DNA of 64,000 nt from Gammaproteobacteria bacterium (GCA_021324305.1 JAJPJI010000013.1:62001-126000), one strand, 5' to 3'; shown: positions 48,517 through 57,799, counted from the first letter of the stretch. Made by a program: numbers and translations. The notes: generated by a model not told the origin, from the sequence alone.

Positions 48517-51500
48517 ATGATGCGACGCACAATTCAACCTCAAGCCGCCCAACGAAGCTTAATGCTGCTTGAAAGACTTTACCCCGGCACGACCAGTAAT
48601 CACCGCAGTGTTGCAGTCGAAATCACAGGGCCCATTAATCTTCCTGCCTTCAGGGAAGCATTCAAAAAGGTAATCAATCGCCATGAAATGCTTCGAGCGT
48701 ATGTCAAAGTCACCAATGAAGACAGGGTTTTTGAGATTTATGACTCAGCCGACTACCTCGATAAATTCACAACACTGAACAAATACATCGATGCTTCAGG
48801 AATAGTATCCAAGCCGAAACTTGAAGACTTTTACACGACCCTTAAAATTCTCAAGGAAGAGGAGTTTGTAGAAAAGCCATTCGACTTGCATAACATTCCT
48901 CTCTGGCGCAGCATCATTGTGAAGGTTGATGAAAATCGCTATCAATTTTCCATCATGTTCAATCACATCATCATCGATGAAGGCTCGATAGGCGTCATAT
49001 TAAGAGAGTTGTCGCATTTTTATAATCTCGAACTAGGCCAGTCTTCGCAAGCATCTCTCGATTTTATTCCCTCATTTGCAGAGCATGACATCAGTTTATC
49101 AACCCTCGAAAAAGAGGAGCGACTCGCTTACTGGAGCGAAAAGCTCAAAGACCTTAACACAACCAATTTGCAAACTGATGTTCCTCCGCAGCAATCGTTC
49201 AGATTCGCTGGCAAACGCATACGTTTCAAACTGGACAGTGATTTGATCGCGCAACTGGAAATCATCGCCAAATCAAAAGACTCCTCACTGAACCAGGTCA
49301 TGCTTGCAAGCCTGTATTCTCTTCTGTATCGATATAGCGGTGAAACTGATATCTGCCTGGGCATTACTTCAGCCAATCGCAGACATAAGGCTCTTGATTC
49401 AAAAATTGCGGAACAGATGGTCAACTGCTTTTTTAACAGCGTTCCGTTACGTCTGCAGTTTGATAAAAATGTTACTTTTCTGGAATTGCTCTCACAAACC
49501 AGGGTCACGTTGAGTGAAGCACTAAAAAAACAATTACCCCTGGATATCGTTTTTGAGGAAGCAATCAGTCCGGATACAAAAGCGTCATTGCTGACAGCTT
49601 CTCCATTTAACTGCCTGCTCGTTCTTAACAGGCTTAAGCCAACCCTGACTCTCACCGGCACAACCGCGTCACAACCTGTAGAGCTTGATTTTGGGAGATG
49701 CAAGTTCCCCTACTTTGGAATCAATCTTGATGAATACCCTGACGGCTCATACGATTGTTTTGTTGAATATAATACAGATTTGTTCTTTGAAGAAACGATG
49801 AATCGCCTGATCGGGCACTTCAAAAAAATTCTTCAATGCATCACAGAGCAGCCTAGCGCGAAGATTTCAACTCTGCCGCTTCTGCTGGATGAAGAAAAAA
49901 AACTGATTGCTGATTTTAACGCCACAACAAAAGAACCCGTCACACAAAATTTGGTACCCGATTATTTTCATGAATGCGCAGAAGCTTACCCCGACCATAT
50001 CGCACTGGTATTTCATCACAGCAATAGCAGCATTGAGAAACTGACCTATCGGGAACTGGACATACGATCATCGCAGCTTGCCAACTACCTCATACAGCAT
50101 GGCATTGGACCCAACATACCGGTTGGCATTTCACTAACGAGGTCCGCTAATCTTGTTGTAGCAATACTTGCAGTCCTCAAGGCCGGTGGTGCTGTCGTAA
50201 CCATGGAAACGGAAGAATGCGCATCCTTGTCTCACAAAATCAAGGATACCAAAATCCCGGTCGTCATCACTGATAGTTCAACCGCATCTCTTTTTAGCGA
50301 TCTCACAACTGACATCATAAATATCGATAATGAGAAAATCGGACACGATATTGCACAAGCTTTGCCGCCCGACAAACGACCGGCACTTAAACCAACTGAC
50401 ATCGCCTACATTATGTATACGTCGGGAACAAGCTCGGCTTCTGAAACGGGTGAAAAAGCCAACCCCAAAGGTGTAGTCATTACCCACGGAAGCTTTGCCA
50501 ATCTTCTTAACGCACTTTTTGATTTGCATCTAAAGCCTAACACTAAAGTCATCTGCACTGCACTTCCGACATTTGACGCCATATTCTATGACATGCTGGC
50601 GGCATGGACGACTCATGGTGAAATACATTTATGTTTCGAAGGTGGTCGATATTCTCCCCGAGTTCTTGAAGAAATCATAGCAAAAGAAAATATTAACTTT
50701 GGTGTCTTCTTGCCCAGTCTTTTATCCGAACTCAATCCTCAGCTGCCTCTTGAGTTTGTCATCAGCATGGGCGCTGTTCCCCATGAGGAAACCATGAAAA
50801 TCTGGGCAACCTCGCGCAAGGGCAGAGTTATCATGAATGGACTTGGCCACACTGAGGCAGGCGTTTGCACTTCAATCCACATTTACAAACCTGGCACAGA
50901 TCACACTATCACTGGCCAGCCAATCCGCAACATGCAAATGTTCATCATCAATCCTGAAAATTTATCTATTTGTCCGCTTGGCGTGCCTGGTGAAATTTAT
51001 CTGTCAGGTCCCAGTCTTGCCCAGGGATACATCGGGAATGAGAAACTGACAAATAAAAAATTCCCTCTACTCTCATATAATCCAGTTGACGGAACTTTTA
51101 AAAGGCTGGGTCCATCAGAAACCAGTGAAACCGCGATCAGAGTTTATGCGACAGGCGATTATGGTTGTTATCAATTAACACAGGATAAAAAAGTTGAAAT
51201 TAAATTCATCGGGCGCAAAGACAGAGTAATAAAAATTTATGGTGTCAGGGTTGATCTTGATGAAGTCGAATTCATTTTAAGAAAACATCCATCTATCAAA
51301 GATGTCGTTGTTCTTTCCAATCAGGAAAATACAGATTTGACGGCATATATGGTTCCCAGTTCAACCGGAATATCACCTGACAATCTTCGTCAGCATATCC
51401 AGGAATACCTTACTCAAACACTGCTGCCATCCGTTGCTCATCCCAAAACAATTTGCATACTCCCGGAACTGCGTCTCACCAGAAATGGGAAAATCGATAC

Positions 51501-51999
51501 CCGTGCCTTACCTGTAACCATTCCGGGTCAAAGTATAGACAAAACACGACCGCTAACAGAGTTACAAATCAGGATACGTGAGATCTGGGCTCACGTGTTA
51601 AAACGCGATGTTGAGCAAATAAGCATCTATCATTCTTATAAAGAGAACGGCGGCAATTCACTTTCGCTTGCAAGACTGGAAACTGAGTTGAATAAAAAAT
51701 TAGCATTTAATGAGTACGTTGGCATCAATATATTATCCAAGCATATGACTATCATCAGCCTTAGTGAGACACTTGCGCCATTATTAAAATCCAGCTCAGC
51801 TCTCTCAAAATTACCCGGTGATGCCTATCGCAATTCTGATGACACTGTTGTCTTTTTCAAAAAAAAAACCTCTCAGAAGCCCGAGGTACTCCAGCACATA
51901 CCGCAAAATACAGTGAAAAAGGAAACTGGTGGCACTGATACTCAAAATCATCAATCTCAAACAAGCCTTTCTTTTAAAACAACAGGAAATCTTGTTTGA
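48517..51999 (+). CDS. Single-module non-ribosomal peptide synthetase (C-A-PCP)
   Basis: 1160 residues. The condensation domain (about 1-450) has NHIIIDEG (149-156): the catalytic His (H150) and Asp are kept, but the first His of HHxxxDG is Asn. The adenylation domain (about 475-1000) shows YTSGT (634-638), FDAIFYD with D687 for the amino acid amine, NGLGHTE (774-780), GEIYLSGPSLAQGYIG, YATGD (877-881), GRKDRVIKIYG and NGKID with Lys992. A carrier domain follows (about 1013-1090) with GGNSLS, the Ser1048 that takes phosphopantetheine. The C-terminal 70 residues look disordered. There is no thioesterase in cis, but a thioesterase gene follows. Likely product is an N-acyl or N-aminoacyl amino acid; the substrate is not identified. 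Confidence 0.9.
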   Translation: MMRRTIQPQAAQRSLMLLERLYPGTTSNHRSVAVEITGPINLPAFREAFKKVINRHEMLRAYVKVTNEDRVFEIYDSADYLDKFTTLNKYIDASGIVSKPKLEDFYTTLKILKEEEFVEKPFDLHNIPLWRSIIVKVDENRYQFSIMFNHIIIDEGSIGVILRELSHFYNLELGQSSQASLDFIPSFAEHDISLSTLEKEERLAYWSEKLKDLNTTNLQTDVPPQQSFRFAGKRIRFKLDSDLIAQLEIIAKSKDSSLNQVMLASLYSLLYRYSGETDICLGITSANRRHKALDSKIAEQMVNCFFNSVPLRLQFDKNVTFLELLSQTRVTLSEALKKQLPLDIVFEEAISPDTKASLLTASPFNCLLVLNRLKPTLTLTGTTASQPVELDFGRCKFPYFGINLDEYPDGSYDCFVEYNTDLFFEETMNRLIGHFKKILQCITEQPSAKISTLPLLLDEEKKLIADFNATTKEPVTQNLVPDYFHECAEAYPDHIALVFHHSNSSIEKLTYRELDIRSSQLANYLIQHGIGPNIPVGISLTRSANLVVAILAVLKAGGAVVTMETEECASLSHKIKDTKIPVVITDSSTASLFSDLTTDIINIDNEKIGHDIAQALPPDKRPALKPTDIAYIMYTSGTSSASETGEKANPKGVVITHGSFANLLNALFDLHLKPNTKVICTALPTFDAIFYDMLAAWTTHGEIHLCFEGGRYSPRVLEEIIAKENINFGVFLPSLLSELNPQLPLEFVISMGAVPHEETMKIWATSRKGRVIMNGLGHTEAGVCTSIHIYKPGTDHTITGQPIRNMQMFIINPENLSICPLGVPGEIYLSGPSLAQGYIGNEKLTNKKFPLLSYNPVDGTFKRLGPSETSETAIRVYATGDYGCYQLTQDKKVEIKFIGRKDRVIKIYGVRVDLDEVEFILRKHPSIKDVVVLSNQENTDLTAYMVPSSTGISPDNLRQHIQEYLTQTLLPSVAHPKTICILPELRLTRNGKIDTRALPVTIPGQSIDKTRPLTELQIRIREIWAHVLKRDVEQISIYHSYKENGGNSLSLARLETELNKKLAFNEYVGINILSKHMTIISLSETLAPLLKSSSALSKLPGDAYRNSDDTVVFFKKKTSQKPEVLQHIPQNTVKKETGGTDTQNHQSQTSLSFKTTGNLV

Positions 52000-52120
52000 T
52001 AATCCGATACAAATATGAAACTATATGAATATAATTATAGAATTATTTGTGATACTTTACTGAGTTTAATCTAATCTAGGTTGATAATAATTATTACATT
52101 CTCTTTGGGGAGTAAGTAAG

Positions 52121-53494
52121 ATGCCATTTCTTAGAGTCAGATTTGAAGGAGAGCCTGAGTCTTCGGGCAATCTCACAGCTTATCCTACCAAGCCCAACCA
52201 GATCCCGCTTTTTTTCATCCCGGGTATTCTGGGGAATGGATCAGAATTTCAAAATATCATCGAGCAGCTAAGAGCCAATGGCGATCATAGACCTTTTTAT
52301 GTTTATTACCACCCTTCAATTGCACCTGATAAAAAGCACTCATACAAAGAAGATGCAACTCTGGAAGATCAAGCCAAGTTAATTGCAGAATGCATGCTGG
52401 ATATTCTACCCAAAGGCCCTCTCCCTCATCTTGTCGTAGGGTATTCATACGGATGCAGTCAGGCGGCATTGGCAGCCCGGCATCTCCCCGATGCACGGCT
52501 TTTTCTAATTGACGGTCCATCACCTGAATGCTCAAGGGAATACTTTACAAGCGACAATCCATCCTTAATTATTGACTTGTTCAATATTGTAAAATATGCG
52601 GCAATACTATCAGAAGATGACGGAGATTTTGCCAACAGTGTTTCCATTTCATCAGATTTGCTGGATAAGTGCAAAAAACTTGACCCGCTTAGTTGCATTG
52701 ATGAAATTTCAAAGTACATTTCGTTAAGAGTTGCTGGGATCAATCAATCCGAGTTTAATAAGTATTTAAAAATTGCCAAGCAAGGCATCAAGAATCTCGT
52801 TACTCCGTCGCCACCGGCATCTGAAACAGCTCTTCCGGAAAAAATTGTCACATTAATAACCAAGGAAACCTTGAAAAAGTATGGCAATCAGTATGCCGGA
52901 TGGGACAAGCATACTGAACGATTGCTCCTAGTTAATGATGAGCATCTTCAGAATGAAAACCACATGAGCTTATTAGAAGTTGATCAGGAAATGAAACTCG
53001 TTCATTCAATTGAGCGATTTGTTGCTCAGGAAACCAGACCTGAAAATCTGCTAGCATTGCATTTAAATTTCCTGTTGCAAACATACTGCAAAAGCGAACC
53101 AAATTTGGAAAGACAATCTCCAACATCTATCTCACCGGAAAGCCTTAGCCCAGAAATGCAAAGATCACCCAAATCCGTTACTCCTCCAAAAAAATCCAAA
53201 TCAGGTTTCTCCAGTCCTAGCACATCAGATATAGAAGATTTTAATTCTGATAATAGCGGCTCGCCAAGGGTTGAAACATTTAGCGACGAAGATGAAAATA
53301 TTTATGTAGGAGAAAACGAGGACAAAGTTAATCCATTGGAGTTTCTGGCTAATCTTGAACAAATCAAACGAAAACTGACTTTTTTCATGACGAATACTGA
53401 TCAAATGGCTATTCTTACCCAGAAAAAACTTGTCGATGAACAGCCAGTGACTTCATCACGCATGGGTCTGACACCAACCCCGCTCTCTCAGTAA
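52121..53494 (+). CDS. Thioesterase/alpha-beta hydrolase with disordered tail
   Basis: 457 residues. The hydrolase core (about 28-300) has the PLFFIPGILGNGSEF oxyanion region, the nucleophile elbow VVGYSYG (S109) and a possible catalytic His in ENHMSLLE (H281). The acidic residue is probably in or near LIDGPSP (D131), which is uncertain. This is the type seen in NRPS thioesterases. A Ser/Pro/acidic tail (about 330-457) is atypical for stand-alone type II thioesterases of about 250 residues. It follows the NRPS by 121 bases on the same strand; GGGGAG precedes the ATG. It likely releases or edits the carrier-bound product. That partnership is inferred. Confidence 0.8.
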   Translation: MPFLRVRFEGEPESSGNLTAYPTKPNQIPLFFIPGILGNGSEFQNIIEQLRANGDHRPFYVYYHPSIAPDKKHSYKEDATLEDQAKLIAECMLDILPKGPLPHLVVGYSYGCSQAALAARHLPDARLFLIDGPSPECSREYFTSDNPSLIIDLFNIVKYAAILSEDDGDFANSVSISSDLLDKCKKLDPLSCIDEISKYISLRVAGINQSEFNKYLKIAKQGIKNLVTPSPPASETALPEKIVTLITKETLKKYGNQYAGWDKHTERLLLVNDEHLQNENHMSLLEVDQEMKLVHSIERFVAQETRPENLLALHLNFLLQTYCKSEPNLERQSPTSISPESLSPEMQRSPKSVTPPKKSKSGFSSPSTSDIEDFNSDNSGSPRVETFSDEDENIYVGENEDKVNPLEFLANLEQIKRKLTFFMTNTDQMAILTQKKLVDEQPVTSSRMGLTPTPLSQ

Positions 53495-53550
53495 CTGACA
53501 ACGTATTGATTAGATTTATTGATGTCCAGGTCAAGAGACCAAAAAATGAG

Positions 53551-53581
53551 ACACTGGTAGTTACGCACTAACTACCAGTGT
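53551..53581 (-). terminator. Perfect hairpin between thioesterase and sspB
   Basis: ACACTGGTAGTTA and TAACTACCAGTGT are perfect 13-base complements around the loop cgcac. On the minus strand the stem is followed by CTCATTTTTT, so it probably terminates sspB and may also help end the thioesterase transcript. Confidence 0.6.
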
Positions 53582-53631
53582 AAATTATCATTGGATTTTG
53601 ATGGATATTTAACAAGCAAGATGGAAACAGC

Positions 53632-54087
53632 TTATTCGACCAATTTCAAGAATGGCTTGGCTCGTCCAATTGAAGGCTCGACTACGACGCCTGATTGCTG
53701 TTCGATTGATTCAATGCCGCCTGAGCCGCCTTCGATACCTTTAAGCTGCACAACTTCTTCGGTACCACTTTCAGCATCATCTTCAGCATCAAAGAAAATT
53801 CCCTCACCATTTTCTTCAGCATAAATAGCTAACACACCCTTGATCGGTGCTGAAATCATATGAATGACGCCAGAAAATGAAGCCTTGAATTCAACCAATT
53901 CATTAGATATTTTCAGATCACGAATAGCGGAAGGAGAAATATTAAATACAATCTCGCCTCCTTCAACATATTCCTTGGGTATTTTACAACGCGGGTTGTT
54001 TGCATCGATAACAAGTATAGGATTACAGTTACTATCAACTATCCATTGATAAAATGCACGTAGTAGGTATGGTCTGTTCGATAGCAT
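53632..54087 (-). CDS. sspB: ClpXP adaptor SspB
   Basis: 151 residues. SspB captures ssrA-tagged proteins and hands them to ClpXP. RPYLLRAFYQWIVDSNCNP (residues about 5-23) and VEGGEIVFNISPSAIRDL are the substrate-binding fold, and FSGVIHMISAPIKGVLAIYAEENGEGIFF follows in the core. The acidic linker after about 115 is variable. Known SspB ends in a ClpX-binding motif; here the last residues (IGRAKPFLKLVE) fit that region. It is downstream of sspA by 11 bases. Confidence 0.95.
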   Translation of the reverse strand: MLSNRPYLLRAFYQWIVDSNCNPILVIDANNPRCKIPKEYVEGGEIVFNISPSAIRDLKISNELVEFKASFSGVIHMISAPIKGVLAIYAEENGEGIFFDAEDDAESGTEEVVQLKGIEGGSGGIESIEQQSGVVVEPSIGRAKPFLKLVE

Positions 54088-54098
54088 AAGTCACTCCC

Positions 54099-54749
54099 TT
54101 AAGCTGTTTCTGCTCTGACTAATTTTCTTAATTCCTGCTCTGATTCCGTGAGACTGGCCTGGAAGGAATCCCGTTGGAATACACGATCTGCATACTTGTC
54201 TATAATCTTTGCCTCAGCCTGGGGAAATGTAATGCCCCATGCAGGTAACCGCCATAATACAGGAGCAATACAGCAGTCTACCAGTGTAAATTCATCGCCC
54301 ATGAAGTATGGAGACGCATTGAATACAGGTACCAGTTGCAACAAATAACTTGTCAATTCTTTTGCTGCTGCGCGTGAATCATTAATCTTGCTAGACTCCA
54401 GTTTCTTGATTAACGGACCCCATTCGCGGTCAAATCGATAGATAATCAATCTTGCCTTCGCTCTGGCAACTGGGTAAACCGGCATCAAGGGAGGATGCGG
54501 AAAGCGTTCATCAAGGTATTCAGCGATAATATTAGGTTCATATAGGGCTAGCTCACGATCAACTAACGTTGGAACACTGCCGTATGGATTCAATTCAAGC
54601 AAATCTTCAGGCTTGGTACGGGATTCTACGTTAACCACTTCATAAGATACGCCTTTTTCGGCGAGAACGATGCGCACTCTGTGACTCAAAATATCAACAG
54701 CACCAGAATACAGTGTCATGACGGATCGTTTATTTGTAATGATTGCCAT
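54099..54749 (-). CDS. sspA: Stringent starvation protein A
   Basis: 216 residues, a GST-fold RNA polymerase-associated protein. The N-terminal thioredoxin-like domain has MTLYSGAVDILSHRVRIVL and the LLELNPYGSVPTLVDRELAL motif, and EPNIIAEYLDERFPHP joins it to the helical domain. It lacks a catalytic Cys typical of GST. SspA binds sigma70 RNA polymerase and helps acid and starvation responses. Operon partner sspB follows 11 bases after. A tRNA separates it from rpsI. Confidence 0.96.
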   Translation of the reverse strand: MAIITNKRSVMTLYSGAVDILSHRVRIVLAEKGVSYEVVNVESRTKPEDLLELNPYGSVPTLVDRELALYEPNIIAEYLDERFPHPPLMPVYPVARAKARLIIYRFDREWGPLIKKLESSKINDSRAAAKELTSYLLQLVPVFNASPYFMGDEFTLVDCCIAPVLWRLPAWGITFPQAEAKIIDKYADRVFQRDSFQASLTESEQELRKLVRAETA

Positions 54750-54836
54750 GCTAACCTCTTCTCTTAAAAAATGGTTATTGTTAGTTATATCAAGAAATTC
54801 TCATTCGATATATCTAGCAGCGCGAAAAGAAAAAGG

Positions 54837-54910
54837 TGGCTGGGGGACTAGGATTCGAACCTAGGTTGACGGAGTCAGAGTCCGTAGTCCTGCCGCTAGA
54901 CGATCCCCCA
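54837..54910 (-). tRNA. tRNA-Gln (anticodon CUG)
   Basis: The minus strand folds as a cloverleaf: acceptor TGGGGGA paired with TCCCCCA, anticodon stem ACGGA/TCCGT around loop CTCTGAC (anticodon CTG), and T-arm CTAGG-TTCGAAT-CCTAG. The 3' CCA is encoded. It reads CAG codons. It lies between sspA and rpsI. Confidence 0.93.
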
Positions 54911-54933
54911 ATCGTTGAAGTGTACAATACAAA

Positions 54934-55356
54934 TTATCGTTTGGAGTATTGTGTGCCCTTACGAGCTTTATGTTTGCCAACTTTTTTACGCTCGACTTCT
55001 CGCGCGTCTCGTGTCATGTAACCAGCTCTTCGCAAAGCTTTTCTAATTGAGTTGTCTTCAGAACCCTCAACAGCGCTGCTCAGTTCGTATTTAACCAGTG
55101 CGCGTGAAATACCATGACGAATAGCACCTGCCTGACCATTCATACCACCGCCATCAACGGTAACAATCACGTCAAACTTACTGTTTAAATCTGTCACTTC
55201 CAATGGCTGGCGAACGATCATTCTTGCTGTTTCACGTCCGAAATACTCATCAAGAGTCCTGTCATTGATTACAATGTTTCCCTTGCCTTTTTTTAAAAAT
55301 ACACGTGCGGTTGATGTCTTGCGACGCCCGGTACCATAATAAATCTGCTCTGCCAT
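54934..55356 (-). CDS. rpsI: 30S ribosomal protein S9
   Basis: 140 residues, slightly longer than the 130-residue E. coli S9. [19 protein letters not shown] (about residues 6-24), [21 protein letters not shown] and the C-terminal [19 protein letters not shown] plus QYSKR are diagnostic. The basic C-terminal tail reaches the decoding site P-tRNA anticodon. It follows rplM by 9 bases, the usual operon. Confidence 0.98.
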   Translation of the reverse strand: MAEQIYYGTGRRKTSTARVFLKKGKGNIVINDRTLDEYFGRETARMIVRQPLEVTDLNSKFDVIVTVDGGGMNGQAGAIRHGISRALVKYELSSAVEGSEDNSIRKALRRAGYMTRDAREVERKKVGKHKARKGTQYSKR

Positions 55357-55365
55357 GTCGTTGTC

Positions 55366-55806
55366 CTATTCTGCTTTTTCTAGATTAATCGCTACAGGCT
55401 GCTGCGCATCATGTGGATGCTCAGATCCAGCATATACCTTCAATTTACGCAACATCGCTCTACCCAGCGGATTTTTTGGCAGCATGCCCTTCACCGCAAT
55501 TTCAATAATCTGGGTTGGATTCTTTGCTTGAAGCTTTTCAAACGTTGTTTCTTTTAAACCGCCCGGATAACCGGAATGACGGTAGTAAACCTTATCCTGT
55601 TCCTTTTTCCCCGTCACTTTCACCTTGTCGGCATTAATCACGACAATATAATCGCCTGCATCTGCATGCGGGGTATATTCTGGCTTATGTTTGCCACGCA
55701 GGTATTTCGCTATTTGACTTGCTAGCCGGCCTAAAACTTTGCCTGTTGCATCAACGACATACCATTTATGTTCTATATTTTCACTTGTTGCAAAATACGT
55801 TTTCAT
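55366..55806 (-). CDS. rplM: 50S ribosomal protein L13
   Basis: 146 residues, near the 142-residue E. coli size. [20 protein letters not shown] starts the protein. [51 protein letters not shown] and [19 protein letters not shown] are conserved. L13 is an early assembly protein of the large subunit. It heads rplM-rpsI. Confidence 0.98.
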   Translation of the reverse strand: MKTYFATSENIEHKWYVVDATGKVLGRLASQIAKYLRGKHKPEYTPHADAGDYIVVINADKVKVTGKKEQDKVYYRHSGYPGGLKETTFEKLQAKNPTQIIEIAVKGMLPKNPLGRAMLRKLKVYAGSEHPHDAQQPVAINLEKAE

Positions 55807-56156
55807 CGTTAATCCTATGAATAGAAAGAACCCTTAAAAGCGCCAGAATTGTATAGTAAGCCACATAAACAAGCAAGTGCCTGGGTCATCTTTGCGGGAG
55901 CTTCAAGCTCTTGATCAGAACCATCATTGGTAAGCCGAAAGAAACCCATCATAACACAAATGATTAAGAATGTGCCAACGCACAAGAAAATTTTTACCGC
56001 TTCCCATCTCTACACCCCGCTGCCGCTTCCAATTCAGACGTTCATCACTTGGTCCTGCCGTGAGGGTACCTGAATGCCAGGAACCACCCACCCGCGCAAG
56101 AACAGGCTCCCAGCGGCAGTGCAGCAAAACATGGCCGCAGAACCGCCGAGATACCC
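55807..56156. other. Gene-free region upstream of rplM
   Basis: 350 bases between rplM and the secreted-protein gene. It presumably holds the rplM-rpsI promoter. Short open frames here have no ribosome binding site or protein-like composition. I see no RNA or repeat. Confidence 0.35.
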
Positions 56157-57101
56157 TTATACGCCAAAGATATCCGCTCCATTACCCGCAAACCCCCATC
56201 TGTCATCACGCGAGCTATAGCGCTTGATGCAATCCTGGAAGGATGATGCCATGGGCTTGCCACTGATGGCTTCTTTCATGGCACAATTTGCCGCCCTGTC
56301 ACTCGGACCTACTTTTAAATCATTTATCCCCGCAGCATATTTCTGGGATTGGGCTGAAACCAGCAGCGAAGACCTCATCGGGTCGTTAAACGCTCTGCAA
56401 GCCAGCCATATATTCGTGACCTTGTAATTGAATTGCTGGTAGAGCAACGAATTGATGTCAGCATAAGAGATCACACCATCAACTGTGGTGATTAACTGTG
56501 TATTTGCATCACCATCATAAAAATTTCCTTTCAGTCTGGGACACTTCATGTAGTTGAGATAATTCGTCCTTGTGGCGCTCTGCTGGAGCAGTCTCACTGT
56601 TCTTAGCGAATGCGCCTCGGCTGCCCTTGCCACGTCGATTGTAATACTTTGTTCAAGGCTATCGTTATTTGGCGCAAAGGCGATAAATTCTGTCGAGGTG
56701 TCAGGGCATTCAGCCTTATACGGCATAAGTCCTGGCTGCTGCGCGAAATCTTCCGCATCAAGAAGGTAATTCTTCCTAACTGAAGAAGCGTTAAAACCCG
56801 AATCCAGATCAACCCGGGCGACTTCAACGCCATGCACCCCTTTTCTGAACAAAAATACCAGCAGATGCCCTGGTTGATGCCGGTTGTCATTAATCACCTG
56901 CACCCTTATTTCCCTGAACTGATTGATCTTGAAAGCGTGATTAACAATCGCCGTGATTTTATCAAGCGAGATCCTGGATTTGCCTTCAGCCGTATCAAGA
57001 AGTTTCACAAGCGTTTCTGCATAGGCCGTGCCAACCGCATTAACACCGATGACCACAAGCAACAATACCGAAAAAATCACACGCCGCATCGCAATGCACA
57101 T
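56157..57101 (-). CDS. Secreted protein of unknown function
   Basis: 314 residues. A signal peptide covers about 1-28 (basic MCIAMRR, a hydrophobic core, cleavage near AYA). GGAGG lies five bases before the ATG at 57101. The mature protein has six or so cysteines, including the pairs in KCPRL and ACRAF, NCAMK and DCIKR, which may form disulfides in the periplasm. I see no catalytic motif and no known family. It is a single gene between rplM and the divergent HU gene. Confidence 0.65.
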   Translation of the reverse strand: MCIAMRRVIFSVLLLVVIGVNAVGTAYAETLVKLLDTAEGKSRISLDKITAIVNHAFKINQFREIRVQVINDNRHQPGHLLVFLFRKGVHGVEVARVDLDSGFNASSVRKNYLLDAEDFAQQPGLMPYKAECPDTSTEFIAFAPNNDSLEQSITIDVARAAEAHSLRTVRLLQQSATRTNYLNYMKCPRLKGNFYDGDANTQLITTVDGVISYADINSLLYQQFNYKVTNIWLACRAFNDPMRSSLLVSAQSQKYAAGINDLKVGPSDRAANCAMKEAISGKPMASSFQDCIKRYSSRDDRWGFAGNGADIFGV

Positions 57102-57260
57102 ACAAACCTCCCTCCATGGTCAAGCTGCATTTTTTCAAAAAAATCGCGTCAGAATTGCTGTATTTTATACATATCAAAAATGATTTTCATTGGAAACCCC
57201 CGTTAAAACAGGTAAAAACAAGTCATAACATAGTTGTCGAAGTTAAAAAACCCGTACTTT

Positions 57261-57288
57261 TTGCATGTTTTTTCGCGTGTTTTATAAA
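57261..57288 (+). promoter_or_regulatory. Probable promoter of the HU-like gene
   Basis: TTGCAT (57261-57266) and TATAAA (57283-57288) are separated by 16 bases, 67 bases before the ATG at 57356. The surrounding sequence is very A/T-rich. Confidence 0.45.
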
Positions 57289-57355
57289 AAAACTCTCGCA
57301 AAATTCTATAAAAATGGTATTTTATCTAGTGTCTTTTACTTAGTGAGGAATGAAC

Positions 57356-57769
57356 ATGGCCGTGAAAAAATCTATGTCTAAAATGAAAAGGAAGTCTGGT
57401 ACTGGTAAACCAGCTGCAAAACAAGCAGCCAAGAAAATGGCTCCAGCAAAGATGCCATCAATCAAAGATCCAATGTCAAAGAGTGGCATGATCAAGACAA
57501 TTACCGACGTTACTTGCCTCAGCAAAAAAGATGTCGTTTCTGTACTTGACTGCTTTACTCAGGTAATCGAAAAACACGTAAAATCTGGCGGCCCGGGCGT
57601 ATTTGTCATGCCAGGCCTGATGAAAATCAGCGTAGTGAAAAAACCTGCCAGACCAGCTCGTAAAGGTATTAATCCTTTCACTGGTGAAGAGATCATGATC
57701 AAGGCAAGACCCGCTTATAAAGCAGTCAAGATCAAAGCTCTTAAAAAATTGAAAGAAATGGTTGCCTAA
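57356..57769 (+). CDS. HU-family DNA-binding protein with lysine-rich N-terminal tail
   Basis: 137 residues from the ATG at 57356 (GAGG seven bases upstream); an ATG at 57350 is too close to it. Residues about 1-36 are Lys/Ala/Pro-rich, like a histone H1 tail. The HU domain follows (about 37-137): LSKKDVVSVLDCFTQVIEKH is the dimer helix region, GVFVMPGLMKISVVKKPARP is the start of the beta arm, and INPFTGEEIMIKARPAYKAV is the conserved C-terminal part. HU bends and compacts DNA. The tail probably adds charge-driven DNA binding. A clear terminator follows. Confidence 0.87.
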   Translation: MAVKKSMSKMKRKSGTGKPAAKQAAKKMAPAKMPSIKDPMSKSGMIKTITDVTCLSKKDVVSVLDCFTQVIEKHVKSGGPGVFVMPGLMKISVVKKPARPARKGINPFTGEEIMIKARPAYKAVKIKALKKLKEMVA

Positions 57770-57799
57770 CCAACCGCGTACTTTTTCGTACCAAAATAA

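Noticed and set aside
48517-51999. Acyl-CoA synthetase or luciferase-type enzyme instead of NRPS
   Set aside because: The condensation domain and a carrier domain with the phosphopantetheine Ser are fused to the adenylation domain.
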